DNA of 64,000 nt, from NCBI RefSeq assembly GCF_003426945.1, contig NZ_QURO01000004.1, forward strand, positions 1,364,001-1,428,000. Direction: 5' to 3'. The notes beneath the pieces are model-generated. The model made no database searches. It saw only the letters and a program-made list of their open reading frames with translations, and had not been told where the DNA came from. The DNA is from Thermus sediminis (GTDB lineage: Bacteria > Deinococcota > Deinococci > Deinococcales > Thermaceae). Below are positions 10,015-18,623 of this stretch, piece by piece. Numbering within the stretch: the first letter of the stretch is position 1; each line of letters starts with the position of its first letter. The translations under genes and the position numbers were made by a program.

Positions 10015-10527
10015 ATGCCCAAGGTGAACCTCTACGCCACCTTCCGCGACCTGGCGGGCACCTCCCAGGCTTGGGTGGAGGGCTGCACGGTAGGGGAGGC
10101 CCTGAAGAACCTCGTGGCCCGCTACCCCCCTTTGGGGCCGGAGCTCTTTGAAGGGGGGGAGCTCTTGGAGCGGGTCTCGGTCTTCCTCGAGGGCCGGGAC
10201 GTGCGCTACCTGATGGGCCTGGCCACCCCCTTGGGAGAGGAGGCCACCTTGGACCTCTTTCCCCCGGTGGCGGGGGGTGGACGGTTCGGCCAGGTTTTTG
10301 GGGCCCTTCCCCCTTGGCTCCTGGAGGAGTACCTGCGTTCCTGGGGCGGGGAGAGGGAGGCCGAGGGGGTCTTTCGCCTCCCTGGGGCCCGGGTGCGGTT
10401 TTGTGAGGCACCCCCCTTGGAGGCGGGCGGCCTCGCCACCTGCCAGCTCCGGGTGGAAGTGGAGGGGGAGGCGGCCAAGGCTTGGTTCCGGCGGATCGCC
10501 CTCGCCGCTAGCCGGGGAGGAGGTTAG
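10015..10527 (+). CDS. MoaD-like sulfur carrier fused to a DUF1952 domain
   Basis: Residues 1-89 form a ubiquitin-like MoaD domain (VNLYATFRDLAG at the start, LFPPVAGGG at the end). MoaD normally ends in Gly-Gly, which is thiocarboxylated and donates sulfur to molybdopterin synthase. Here the glycines (residues 87-89) are internal and followed by about 80 residues resembling DUF1952, an arrangement known from a T. thermophilus MoaD-related protein. Release of an active carrier would need cleavage after GG; this is inference. Its position just after aor suggests a role in making the pterin cofactor. Start ATG at 10015; GATACC lies 5 nt upstream, perhaps a leaderless promoter. Confidence 0.85.
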   Translation: MPKVNLYATFRDLAGTSQAWVEGCTVGEALKNLVARYPPLGPELFEGGELLERVSVFLEGRDVRYLMGLATPLGEEATLDLFPPVAGGGRFGQVFGALPPWLLEEYLRSWGGEREAEGVFRLPGARVRFCEAPPLEAGGLATCQLRVEVEGEAAKAWFRRIALAASRGGG

Positions 10528-10537
10528 CCTTAAGGGC

Positions 10538-10819
10538 ATGGAGGCCCTGGAGACCTTCCTGGCCCTTTTCCGGGAGGGGCGGTACTTCGAGGCCCACGAG
10601 GCGCTGGAAGAGGCCTGGCAAAGGGCTCGAGGGGAGGAGCGGCGCTTCCTCCAGGGCCTCATCCTCCTAGCGGCGGCCCTCCACCAGGAGGCGGAGGGCA
10701 GGAACGGCCTGCGCAACCTGAGGAAGGCTGAGGCCAGGCTCCAGGGCCTCTTTTCCCCCTACCTGGGCCTGGACTGGCGGCCCCTATTGGAGGAGGCCCG
10801 GCGTAGACTTGGGGCGTGA
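10538..10819 (+). CDS. DUF309 family protein
   Basis: 93-residue helical protein with the DUF309 hallmark FxEAHExxExxW (residues 17-28) followed by FLQGLILLAAALHQ. The family is of unknown function and common in Thermus and Firmicutes. ATG at 10538 follows the moaD stop by 10 nt with GGAGGAGG upstream. The stop overlaps the asparaginase start by 4 bases (GTGA). The moaD-DUF309-asparaginase string is compact, but nothing in the sequence links the functions. Confidence 0.85.
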   Translation: MEALETFLALFREGRYFEAHEALEEAWQRARGEERRFLQGLILLAAALHQEAEGRNGLRNLRKAEARLQGLFSPYLGLDWRPLLEEARRRLGA

Positions 10820-11796
10820 AGGCAGAGGTTTTGGTCTACCGCGGGCCGTGGGTGGAGAACCGGCACCGGGTTTCCCTGGCGGTCTACGGCGAGGAGGGGC
10901 TTGTGGCCTGTGCGGGGAACCCCGCCATGGTGAGCTACCTGCGCTCCTCGGCCAAGCCCTTCCAGGCCCTGGCCCTTTTCCTCACCGGGGCCGTGGAGCG
11001 GTTTGCCTTGGGCGAGGAGGAGATCGCCCTGGCCACCGCCAGCCACGACGGCACGCCCCGCCACGTGGGGGTGGCCGCCCGCTTCCTAGGGAAGCTGGGC
11101 CTGGGCCCTGAGCGCCTGGTCTGCGGGGTCCATCCCCCCTTTTCCAAGGAGGCCCGGGAGGCCCTGCAAAGGGCGGGGGAGAGGCCCACCCCCCTCCACC
11201 ACAACTGCTCGGGCAAGCACGCGGGGATGCTGGCGGCCGCCCTGGCCCTGGGGGCCTCCCCGGAAGGGTACGAACGCCCCGAGCACCCGGTCCAGGAGCT
11301 GAACCGGAAGGCCCTCCAGGACCTTTCTGGGGCCGAACCCCTGCAGGCCACGGATGGGTGCGGCGTCCCTACCTTCGCCCTGCCCCTTGCCCGGGCGGCC
11401 CGGGCCTTCTACCTGCTGGCCCGGCCGGACCAAGCCCCAAAGCCCTATGAGGAGCCCCTCCGCCGGGTGGGGGAGGCCATGCGCCGCCACCCCCATCTGG
11501 TGGCGGGGCCAGGGAGCATAGACACCCTCCTCATGGAACGCCTTCCCCTCCTGGCCAAGCGGGGGGCCGAGGGCTACCATGGCTTGGCCCTTCTGGATAG
11601 CCCTAGGGGGCCCTTGGGCGTGGCCCTCAAGGTGGAGGACGGCTCCACCCAGGCCCGGGAGGTGGCGGTGGTGGCCCTCCTTAGGGCCTTGGGCCTCGAG
11701 CCCGGCCCCACCCCCTGGGACCGGCCCGAGGTGCAGAACCACCGGGGCCTGGCCGTGGGGCACCTCGAGGCCCGGCTAGCGCTTTCCTGGATCTGA
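10816..11796 (+). CDS. Asparaginase II family amidohydrolase
   Basis: 326 residues of the Asparaginase_II family (thermolabile-asparaginase type, unrelated to E. coli AnsA/AnsB). Members hydrolyse L-asparagine to aspartate and ammonia. Conserved features are RSSAKPFQALAL, ATASHDGTPRHV, HHNCSGKHAGMLA and DGCGVPTFALPL. The start is GTG at 10816, overlapping the previous stop. It is cytoplasmic, with no signal peptide. Substrate assignment rests on family only, and some members have not been tested enzymatically. Confidence 0.88.
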   Translation: MKAEVLVYRGPWVENRHRVSLAVYGEEGLVACAGNPAMVSYLRSSAKPFQALALFLTGAVERFALGEEEIALATASHDGTPRHVGVAARFLGKLGLGPERLVCGVHPPFSKEAREALQRAGERPTPLHHNCSGKHAGMLAAALALGASPEGYERPEHPVQELNRKALQDLSGAEPLQATDGCGVPTFALPLARAARAFYLLARPDQAPKPYEEPLRRVGEAMRRHPHLVAGPGSIDTLLMERLPLLAKRGAEGYHGLALLDSPRGPLGVALKVEDGSTQAREVAVVALLRALGLEPGPTPWDRPEVQNHRGLAVGHLEARLALSWI

Positions 11797-11922
11797 GGCC
11801 CGCCCCTTCACTGATCCCCTCAGCGCCTTCTGCGGCCTTCTGATCCAACTGAACTGGGGACGGGGTGGCCCGGGGAGGACGTCCGTCCGGACAGCGGGAG
11901 ATCTTAGGGGCTAGCGCAGTCG

Positions 11923-11951
11923 TTGACAGGCGAGGGGGTCAGGGGTATAAT
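11923..11951 (+). promoter_or_regulatory. Consensus sigma-A promoter of the sugar ABC operon
   Basis: TTGACA (11923-11928), 17 bp, TATAAT (11946-11951): a perfect match to consensus. The -10 box is flanked by AGGGG and CCCCT, forming a small palindrome. TGGAA-AAGC-TTCCA follows at 11957-11970. Either could be an operator. The 5' UTR would be about 25 nt, with AGGAGG before the ATG. Confidence 0.85.
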
Positions 11952-11983
11952 CCCCTTTGGAAAAGCTTCCATAGGAGGACGAC

Positions 11984-13273
11984 ATGAAGCGCAGAGAGTT
12001 TCTCAAAGGGGTAGGTGTCGGGCTCGCGGCTAGCCTTGTCCTGGGACCCTTGGTGGTTCGGGCGCAGGCGGGTCCCATCATCCGAGTGGCGGGGGACTCC
12101 ACCGCTGTGGGCGAGGGCGGTCGCTGGATGAAGGAGATGGCAGAGGCCTGGGGTAGGAGGACGGGAACCCGGGTGGAGTACATCGACTCCCCTGCCGACA
12201 CCAACGACCGCCTGGCCCTCTACCAGCAGTACTGGGCCGCCAGAAGCCCGGACGTGGACGTCTACATGATTGACGTCATATGGCCGGGCATTGTCCTCCC
12301 CCACGCCGTCGATTTGCGGCAATATTTCACGGAGGCGGAGCTCAGGGAGTTCTTCCCCCGCATTGTGCAGAACAACACCATCCAGGGCCGGCTCACCTCC
12401 ATCCCCTTCTTCACCGACGCTGGCATCCTTTACTACCGGAAGGACCTTCTGGAGAAGTACGGGTATAGGAACCCTCCGCGCACCTGGGCCGAGTTGGAGC
12501 AGATGGCCCAAAGGGTTGTTGAGGGAGAGCGGAGGGCGGGAAACCGGAACTTCTGGGGTTTCGTCTTCCAGGGCAAGGCCTACGAGGGGCTCACCTGCAA
12601 CGCCCTGGAGTGGGTCTACTCCCATGGGGGTGGGCGCTTCGTGGAGTCCAACGGCACCATCAGCGTCAACAACGGCAACGCGGCCTTGGCCCTCAACCGG
12701 GCCCGGGGCTGGGTGGGGAACATCGCCCCTCAAGGGGTCGCCAGCTACGCAGAGGAAGAGGCCAGAAACGTCTGGCAGCAAGGCAACGCCCTCTTCATGC
12801 GCAACTGGCCCTATGCCTACGCCCTGGGCCAAACCGAGGGGAGCCCCATCCAAGGCAGGTTCGGGGTCACGGTCCTGCCCAGGGTATCCGCCGACGCTCC
12901 CAACGCCGCTACCCTAGGGGGCTGGCAGCTGATGGTCTCCGCCTACAGCCGCTACCCCAGGGAGGCCGCCGACCTGGTCAGGTACCTGGCCTCCTACGAG
13001 GTGCAGAAGGACAACGCCGTGCGCCTCTCCCGCCTGCCCACGCGGCCTGCCCTCTACACCGACCGGGATGTCCTGGCCAGGAATCCCTGGTTTAGGGACC
13101 TCCTCCCCGTCTTCCAGAACGCCGTTTCCCGTCCCTCCGATGTGGCTGGGGCCAACTACAACCGGGTCTCCGAGGCCATATGGACCGAGGTCCACAGCGT
13201 CCTCACCGGGCGGAAGAGGGGAGAGGCTGCGGTGAGGGACCTCGAGGCCCGCCTGAGGCGGATTCTCCGCTAA
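11984..13273 (+). CDS. ABC importer sugar-binding protein, Tat signal
   Basis: 429-residue extracellular solute-binding protein of family 1, most like the trehalose/maltose-binding group. The N-terminus [18 protein letters not shown] has a twin-arginine motif, so export of the folded protein through Tat is likely; cleavage would fall near VRAQA. The family pattern [34 protein letters not shown] and [14 protein letters not shown] is visible. It captures a sugar outside the membrane and passes it to the two permeases downstream. No ATPase gene is nearby; a shared MsmK/MalK-type ATPase elsewhere is likely. The exact sugar is not determined by sequence. Confidence 0.9.
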   Translation: MKRREFLKGVGVGLAASLVLGPLVVRAQAGPIIRVAGDSTAVGEGGRWMKEMAEAWGRRTGTRVEYIDSPADTNDRLALYQQYWAARSPDVDVYMIDVIWPGIVLPHAVDLRQYFTEAELREFFPRIVQNNTIQGRLTSIPFFTDAGILYYRKDLLEKYGYRNPPRTWAELEQMAQRVVEGERRAGNRNFWGFVFQGKAYEGLTCNALEWVYSHGGGRFVESNGTISVNNGNAALALNRARGWVGNIAPQGVASYAEEEARNVWQQGNALFMRNWPYAYALGQTEGSPIQGRFGVTVLPRVSADAPNAATLGGWQLMVSAYSRYPREAADLVRYLASYEVQKDNAVRLSRLPTRPALYTDRDVLARNPWFRDLLPVFQNAVSRPSDVAGANYNRVSEAIWTEVHSVLTGRKRGEAAVRDLEARLRRILR

Positions 13274-13286
13274 GGGCCCCCTGGCC

Positions 13287-13308
13287 CCGGGGGGCCCCGG
13301 CCCCCCGG
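13287..13308 (+). promoter_or_regulatory. Intercistronic G+C hairpin between binding protein and permeases
   Basis: CCGGGGGG / CCCCCCGG with a 6-base loop and no T-tract, 13 bases after the binding-protein stop. Such hairpins often stabilise the upstream mRNA so that binding protein is made in excess over permeases; here that role is inferred. Confidence 0.55.
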
Positions 13309-13324
13309 GTATCCTTAGAACACC

Positions 13325-14200
13325 ATGCTCACCCGAAGACAAGCTCGCCTCGCCTGGCTCCTCGTCCTTCCCACCTTGCTGGTGGTGCTCCTGGTGGCCG
13401 GCTACCCCCTGGCCCAGGTCTTCTACTGGTCCCTTTTTAGGGCTGACATTGCCTTCGTGGAGCCCCCGGAGTTCGTGGGCCTGGAGCACTACCTCTACCT
13501 CCTCCAGGACCCCGATTTCCGCCAAGCCCTTTGGAACACGTTGCGGTTCACCGTGATCTCCGTGACGTTGGAGACCCTCTTGGGGTTGGCCATCGCTCTC
13601 ATCATCCACTCAAACTTCAAGGGCCGGGGTCTGGTGCGGACCGCCATTCTCATTCCCTGGGCCATCCCCACGGTGGTTTCCGCCAGGATGTGGGAGTGGA
13701 TGCTCCACGATATCTACGGCATCATCAACATCCTTGGGGTCAGGCTGGGCCTCCTTTCCGAGAAGGTGGCTTTCTTGGCTCGTCCAGAGCTCCTCTTCGC
13801 CTCCATCGTCGCCGTAGATGTGTGGAAGACCACACCCTTTATGGCCCTTATCCTCCTAGCCGGTCTGCAACTCATCCCTGAGGAGCTCTACGAGGCAGCC
13901 AGCATTGACGGCGCCACGAAGTGGCAGCAGTTTTGGACCATCACCCTTCCCCTCCTGACCCCCGCGCTGGTGGTGGCCCTTATCTTCCGCACCCTGGACG
14001 CCCTCAGGGTTTTTGATGTGATCTTCGTCCTGAGTGGGTTGAACCCCGCAACCCGCTCCTTGGCCATCTACAACCGCCAGACCCTCATTGACTTCCAGGA
14101 CCTGGGTTACGGTTCGGCCATCAGCGTGGCCATCCTGGTCCTCATCTTCCTCTTCGTCGTCTTCTACATGCGCACCTTGGGTAAGGAGGCCTTGAGATGA
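13325..14200 (+). CDS. Sugar ABC transporter permease (MalF/UgpA type)
   Basis: 291-residue inner-membrane protein with six predicted hydrophobic segments. The permease EAA loop (EELYEAASIDGATKWQQFW), which docks on the ATPase, is near residue 190. It forms the channel heterodimer with the next permease and receives sugar from the binding protein upstream. Its stop overlaps the next start by four bases (ATGA), so both subunits are probably made in equal amounts. Starts with ATG at 13325, 52 nt after the binding protein and beyond a G+C hairpin. Confidence 0.93.
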   Translation: MLTRRQARLAWLLVLPTLLVVLLVAGYPLAQVFYWSLFRADIAFVEPPEFVGLEHYLYLLQDPDFRQALWNTLRFTVISVTLETLLGLAIALIIHSNFKGRGLVRTAILIPWAIPTVVSARMWEWMLHDIYGIINILGVRLGLLSEKVAFLARPELLFASIVAVDVWKTTPFMALILLAGLQLIPEELYEAASIDGATKWQQFWTITLPLLTPALVVALIFRTLDALRVFDVIFVLSGLNPATRSLAIYNRQTLIDFQDLGYGSAISVAILVLIFLFVVFYMRTLGKEALR

Positions 14201-15039
14201 AACTCCTTTTGCGCGTTCTCAACCGGGCCCTCTTCTATGTCTTGGTGGCCTTTGTGGTAGTCTACAGCGTCTTTCCCTTCTACTGGGCGGTCGTTTCCAG
14301 CTTTAAGCCCTCGGGGGAGCTTTTCTCAACGGACCCCAGCTTTTTGCCCGTGCCCTTCACCCTGGAGCACTATCAGAACGTCTTCCTGCAAGCCAACTTT
14401 GGCCGCAATCTTCTCAATTCCCTCATCGTGGCTGGGGGAGCCACCCTCCTTTCCCTGACCCTGGGGGTGATCGCCGCCTACGCCCTGGGCCGCCTACCCT
14501 TTCCCCCCAAAAACGCCGTGCTCTACATCGTTCTGGCCATGACCATGTTCCCGCAGATCGCCGTCTTGGGGGGGCTTTTTATGCTCCTCCGCCAGATGGG
14601 CCTCTTCAACACCCACCTGGGCCTTATCCTCTCCTACCTCCTTTTCACCCTCCCCTTCACCATCTGGGTCCTGGTGGGCTACTTCCGCGGACTTCCCCGG
14701 GAGCTGGAGGAGGCCGCCTACGTGGACGGGGCTACCCCGTTGCAGACCCTGGTGAAGGTGATGCTCCCGCTCGCGGGGCCAGGGTTGGTGACCACGGGAC
14801 TCTTGGCCTTCATCGCCGCCTGGAACGAATACCTCTTCGCCCTCACCTTCACCGTAGGGGACGCGGTGCGCACGGTCCCCCCGGCCATCGCCAGCTTCGG
14901 CGGGGCCAGCCCCTTCGAGATCCCTTGGGGCTCCATCATGGCCGCCAGCGTCGTGGTCACCGTGCCCCTGGTGATCCTGGTCCTCGTTTTCCAGCAGCGC
15001 ATCGTGGCCGGCCTCACCGCCGGGGCGGTGAAGGGTTAG
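14197..15039 (+). CDS. Sugar ABC transporter permease (MalG/UgpE type)
   Basis: 280-residue inner-membrane permease, six hydrophobic segments, EAA loop [18 protein letters not shown] near residue 167. It pairs with the preceding MalF-type subunit. The periplasmic region [29 protein letters not shown] is typical of the MalG class. Last gene of the operon; its TAG overlaps the TAA of pgm on the other strand by four bases, leaving no room for a terminator between them. Confidence 0.93.
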   Translation: MKLLLRVLNRALFYVLVAFVVVYSVFPFYWAVVSSFKPSGELFSTDPSFLPVPFTLEHYQNVFLQANFGRNLLNSLIVAGGATLLSLTLGVIAAYALGRLPFPPKNAVLYIVLAMTMFPQIAVLGGLFMLLRQMGLFNTHLGLILSYLLFTLPFTIWVLVGYFRGLPRELEEAAYVDGATPLQTLVKVMLPLAGPGLVTTGLLAFIAAWNEYLFALTFTVGDAVRTVPPAIASFGGASPFEIPWGSIMAASVVVTVPLVILVLVFQQRIVAGLTAGAVKG

Positions 15040-16610
15040 GCCAGAAGGCGCGCCACCAGGCCTAAGGCGGCCTCCAGCACCGCCTGCAGGTGCTCCTCCC
15101 CCTTGAAGCTTTCCGCATAGACCTTGGCCACGTCCTCGGTGCCGCTGGGCCGGATGGCGAACCAGGCGTTCTGGGTGACCACCTTTAAGCCCCCTAGGGG
15201 CTCCCCGTTCCCCGGGGCCCGGGTCAGAACCTGGAGGATGGGCTCCCCCGCCACCTCCCTTCCCACCTCTTCCGGGGAGAGGCGGGCGAGGCGGGCCTTG
15301 GCCTCCGGGGGTACGGGCAGGTCCTTGCGGGCGTAGTGGGGGCGGCCCAGGTGCTCCACGAGGGCCTCGTAGAGCTCGTCCGGGGCCTGGCCCCGCTTGG
15401 CCATGATCTCCGCCGCCAGAAGCCCAAGGAGGATCCCGTCCTTGTCCGTGGAAAAGGGTCGGCCGTCCCGGCGGAGGAAGCTGGCCCCGGCGCTCTCCTC
15501 CCCGCCAAACCCCAGCCAGCCCTGGAGCAGGCCCTCCACGAAGTACTTGAAGCCCACCGGGGTCTCGTAGACCTCCCGGCCCAAGGCCCCCGCCACCCGG
15601 TCCAGGAGGGCGCTGGTCACGGCGGTCTTCCCCGCCTTGGCCCCCGGCCAGGCCCGGGTGGTGAAGAGATGGTGGAGGGCGGCGGCCAGGTAGTGGTTGG
15701 GGTTCATCAAGCCCCGCCCGGTGACGATGCCGTGGCGGTCGGCGTCGGGGTCGTTGCCGATGGCCAGGTCGTAGCGGTCCTTGAGGGCAAGGAGGCCCGC
15801 CATGGCGTAGGGGCTGGAGCAGTCCATGCGGATCTTGCCGTCGTGGTCAGGGGGCATGAAGCGGAAGGTGGGGTCTATCTGGCGGTTTACCACCTCGAGG
15901 TGGAGGCCGTACCTTTCCGCCAGGCGCTCCCAGACCCCTAGGCTTGCCCCGCCCAAGGGGTCCACCCCCAGGCGCAGGCCCGCGGCCCGGATGGCCTCGA
16001 GGTCCACCGCCTCCCCCACCTTTTCCGCGTAGAGCCCGGCGAAGTCAAAGGGCTTGGCCCGGGAAAGGGCCTCCTTCAGGGGAAGCCTTTTCACCCCCTT
16101 CAGGTTCTCCCGCAGGAGGGCGTTGGCCCGCTCCTCTATGGCCCTGGTGATGCGGGTGTCCGCGGGGCCTCCCGTGGGGGGGTTGTACTTGAGCCCCCCG
16201 TCCTCGGGAGGGTTGTGGCTGGGGGTGAGGAGAACCCCGTCCGCCTTGGCCGGGCTCGCGGCGTTGTGCTCCAGGATGGCCAGGGAGACCAGGGGGGTGG
16301 GGGTGTACCCCTCCTCTATCCGCACCTCAATCCCGTTGGCGGCGAAGACGGATAGGGCCGTGGCCCAGGCGGGCTCGGAGAGGGCGTGGGTGTCCTTGGC
16401 CAGGAAGAGGGGGCCCGAGGCCCCAAAGCTTTCCCTGAGGTCGGCGATGGCCTGGGCGATGGCCAGGACGTGGGCCTCGGTGAAGGTCGCCTTGAGGCTC
16501 GTCCCCCGGTGGCCGCTCGTGCCGAAGGCCACGCGCTCCAGGGGGCTTTCCGGGTCGGGCGTAGCCTCGTAGTAAAGGGCAAGGAGCCGGGTCAAGGCCG
16601 AAGCTTCCAT
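15036..16610 (-). CDS. pgm: Phosphoglucomutase (alpha-D-glucose phosphate-specific)
   Basis: 524-residue alpha-D-phosphohexomutase that interconverts glucose 1-phosphate and glucose 6-phosphate. Motifs: GTSGHRGTS near the N-terminus, the phosphoserine loop [11 protein letters not shown], the metal-binding loop [10 protein letters not shown], the sugar loop [11 protein letters not shown] and the phosphate-binding [12 protein letters not shown]. Together with the sugar importer next to it and two GH57 enzymes in the window, it would feed glucose units into glycolysis or glycogen synthesis. The ATG start is followed upstream by only 20 nt to the ppiD-like gene's end, so the two are probably one minus-strand transcript. 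Confidence 0.95.
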   Translation of the reverse strand: MEASALTRLLALYYEATPDPESPLERVAFGTSGHRGTSLKATFTEAHVLAIAQAIADLRESFGASGPLFLAKDTHALSEPAWATALSVFAANGIEVRIEEGYTPTPLVSLAILEHNAASPAKADGVLLTPSHNPPEDGGLKYNPPTGGPADTRITRAIEERANALLRENLKGVKRLPLKEALSRAKPFDFAGLYAEKVGEAVDLEAIRAAGLRLGVDPLGGASLGVWERLAERYGLHLEVVNRQIDPTFRFMPPDHDGKIRMDCSSPYAMAGLLALKDRYDLAIGNDPDADRHGIVTGRGLMNPNHYLAAALHHLFTTRAWPGAKAGKTAVTSALLDRVAGALGREVYETPVGFKYFVEGLLQGWLGFGGEESAGASFLRRDGRPFSTDKDGILLGLLAAEIMAKRGQAPDELYEALVEHLGRPHYARKDLPVPPEAKARLARLSPEEVGREVAGEPILQVLTRAPGNGEPLGGLKVVTQNAWFAIRPSGTEDVAKVYAESFKGEEHLQAVLEAALGLVARLLA

Positions 16611-16629
16611 GGGTCCATTCTAGTCCAGG

Positions 16630-18420
16630 TCAGGGGTTTTCTTCTGGGCTCTCCTCCTCGCCTTCCTTCGTTTCTGGAGCGAGGTCCGCCAGCACCTGGG
16701 TCAAGAGTTTCTCCACCTCGGTCTGCTGGCGCAAGCTCTGGATGAGGCTCTGGGCCTTCTCCTGGCGCTTGCGGTTCCTTACCCCCTCCAGGGCCTCCTC
16801 CTTCACCTCCTCGTAGGGCTTAAGCGCCTCGGGCCGCCGGTCCCGGACGAGGACCACGAAGAAGGTGCCATCCTCCAGCTTCAGCACCTCGCTGACCTCG
16901 CCCAGGGCTCCCCGGGCGAAGACATCCGCTGTTCGGAAAACCAGCCGGTCCAAGACGCCAGGCAACTGGTTGGGAAGCACGGTGCCGTACTCGGTCACCG
17001 TCCCCTCCTGGGCTCTGGCCAGGGCCTGGAGGTCGGTGGCCCTCAAAGCTGCCTCCCGGAAAGCCCTGGCCCGGGTCTCCTCCCTGAAGGCCACCCCCAC
17101 GACCTCGGCCCTCGCGGGAACGGTGAAGAGGGCAGGGTTCTCCGCGTAAAACCTTCGGGCCTCGGCCTCCGTGGCCGCCACCTCCCGGGTCCTGTAGAGG
17201 AGGTAGGCCTGGGCGATCTCCTCCTTGGAGCCGATAAAGGGCCCGCCGCTCTCCTTGGCCGCCTTCACCAAGACCTCCCGGTCGACCAAGGCCTCCAGGG
17301 TTTGGGGCAGGAAGAACTGCACTACCAGCTCCCCCAGGCCCTGCTGGATGAGGACCGCCGTCTGGGGGTTGGAAAAGGCGGGCTGGAGAACCTGGGAGAG
17401 GAGGATCTCCGCCCCGTTGACCCTGGCCACCACGGGGTTTTGGTAGGCGACGCCTTCGGCAAAGCGCACCTGGGCCCTCTGCCTAAGGTTCGCCAGATAG
17501 GCCTCGAGGGCCCCATCCCCCTTGGCCTCCTGGGCGTCCCTCTCCACCTGGTCCCTCACCTCCTCAAAGCTGGGGACCCTGGGGGGCAGGTACTCCTCCA
17601 CCTTCACCAGGTAGTACCGCCCGCCAGCCTCTATGGGCCCCACCAGCCCAGGTCCCCTCAGGGCAAAGACCCTCTCGGCCACCTTTTCGGGAAAGACCAC
17701 CCTGCTCACTGGCCTCGGGTCGCTTTCCCCAGGGGCGGCCCCCAGGGCTCCACCCTGCTCCGCCCCCACCCTGGAGCGTTCCCGGGCCAAGGCGGCGAAG
17801 TCTTCCCCAGCCTTGGCCTTGGCCATAAGCTCCTCCGCCAGCCTCTCGTCGTCCACCACGATCTGGCGGGCCAGGACCCGGGGCTCGGTTCTGTAGTCCT
17901 CCTGGTGCACCTCAAAGTAGAAGCGCACCTCTTCCGGGGAAGGCTTGGCAGCGGAGCGGATCTGCTCCAGGCGCCGCTGGATCTGCAGTTGGGTTCTGAT
18001 CTCAGCCCGGAGCTGGGCGTCGGTGTAGCCTATCTGGTTCAGGAACCCCTCGTAGGCCCTTTTTTCCCTAAGGCCAAACTGCTCCCGGATGCGGTCCACT
18101 TCCCTGCGCACCTCCGCGCTGCCCACGCGGATGCGGGCCGCGTCCTGCTTCAGGGCCTCGGTGAGGATTACCTGTTCCAGGAAGTGGGTGTCCACCAGGG
18201 TCTTGAGCAGGCCCTGGGGGTTGGCGGCGTAGAGGGGGTCGTTCCCCTGGAGCCTGAGGAGGTCCAGCTCGTGGACGGGCTTTCCGTTTACCCAAAGCAC
18301 CGGCCTGCCCCTGGCCTCCCCTCCGGCTTGGGGGGTGAAGAGGAGAACGGCCCCCACCACGAAGACCAAGGCCAAAAAGCCGAAAAGGAAGGTTAGTACC
18401 CGCTTGTTGATGCCAAACAC
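16630..18420 (-). CDS. Membrane-anchored SurA/PpiD-like peptidyl-prolyl isomerase
   Basis: 596-residue periplasmic foldase. One N-terminal membrane helix (residues 8-29, LTFLFGFLALVFVVGAVLLF) anchors it. A SurA-N helical domain follows, then a parvulin PpiC domain around residues 180-280 (LARQIVVDDERLAEEL, FAALARERSRVGAEQGGALG, ARGLGxIxxGxYYLVKVEEY-like end). A second SurA-like and degenerate parvulin-like segment fills the C-terminal half. The start is GTG at 18420 with GGAGGAGG seven bases upstream; those bases also lie within the divergent tRNA-Arg promoter. It probably helps fold outer-membrane or secreted proteins, including pilus components. The long acidic tail is unusual. Confidence 0.85.
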   Translation of the reverse strand: MFGINKRVLTFLFGFLALVFVVGAVLLFTPQAGGEARGRPVLWVNGKPVHELDLLRLQGNDPLYAANPQGLLKTLVDTHFLEQVILTEALKQDAARIRVGSAEVRREVDRIREQFGLREKRAYEGFLNQIGYTDAQLRAEIRTQLQIQRRLEQIRSAAKPSPEEVRFYFEVHQEDYRTEPRVLARQIVVDDERLAEELMAKAKAGEDFAALARERSRVGAEQGGALGAAPGESDPRPVSRVVFPEKVAERVFALRGPGLVGPIEAGGRYYLVKVEEYLPPRVPSFEEVRDQVERDAQEAKGDGALEAYLANLRQRAQVRFAEGVAYQNPVVARVNGAEILLSQVLQPAFSNPQTAVLIQQGLGELVVQFFLPQTLEALVDREVLVKAAKESGGPFIGSKEEIAQAYLLYRTREVAATEAEARRFYAENPALFTVPARAEVVGVAFREETRARAFREAALRATDLQALARAQEGTVTEYGTVLPNQLPGVLDRLVFRTADVFARGALGEVSEVLKLEDGTFFVVLVRDRRPEALKPYEEVKEEALEGVRNRKRQEKAQSLIQSLRQQTEVEKLLTQVLADLAPETKEGEEESPEENP

Positions 18421-18450
18421 TTGACCGCCTCCTCCTCCACGTGCTATAGT
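18421..18450 (+). promoter_or_regulatory. tRNA-Arg promoter
   Basis: TTGACC (18421-18426), 18 bp, TATAGT (18445-18450), placing the start of transcription close to the tRNA 5' end at 18465. The -35 box abuts the GTG start codon of the divergent foldase gene. Confidence 0.75.
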
Positions 18451-18464
18451 ACACCCGCTTGAGT

Positions 18465-18541
18465 GCGCCCGTAGCTCAGCTGGACAGAGCGTCGGCCTCC
18501 GGAGCCGAAGGTCAGAGGTTCGAGTCCTCTCGGGCGCGCCA
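18465..18541 (+). tRNA. tRNA-Arg (CCG)
   Basis: Full cloverleaf: acceptor GCGCCCG / CGGGCGC, anticodon stem TCGGC/GCCGA with loop CTCCGGA (anticodon CCG, reads CGG), T-arm AGAGG-TTCGAGT-CCTCT and encoded CCA. CGG is a frequent Arg codon in this genome. Confidence 0.95.
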
Positions 18542-18623
18542 TGCCCTTTTTGCCCCCCGGAAGGCCCCTAGCACATAGGGGATTCTAACACCCCTTCCTG
18601 AGAAATGGGTTTAGCATGGGGAG

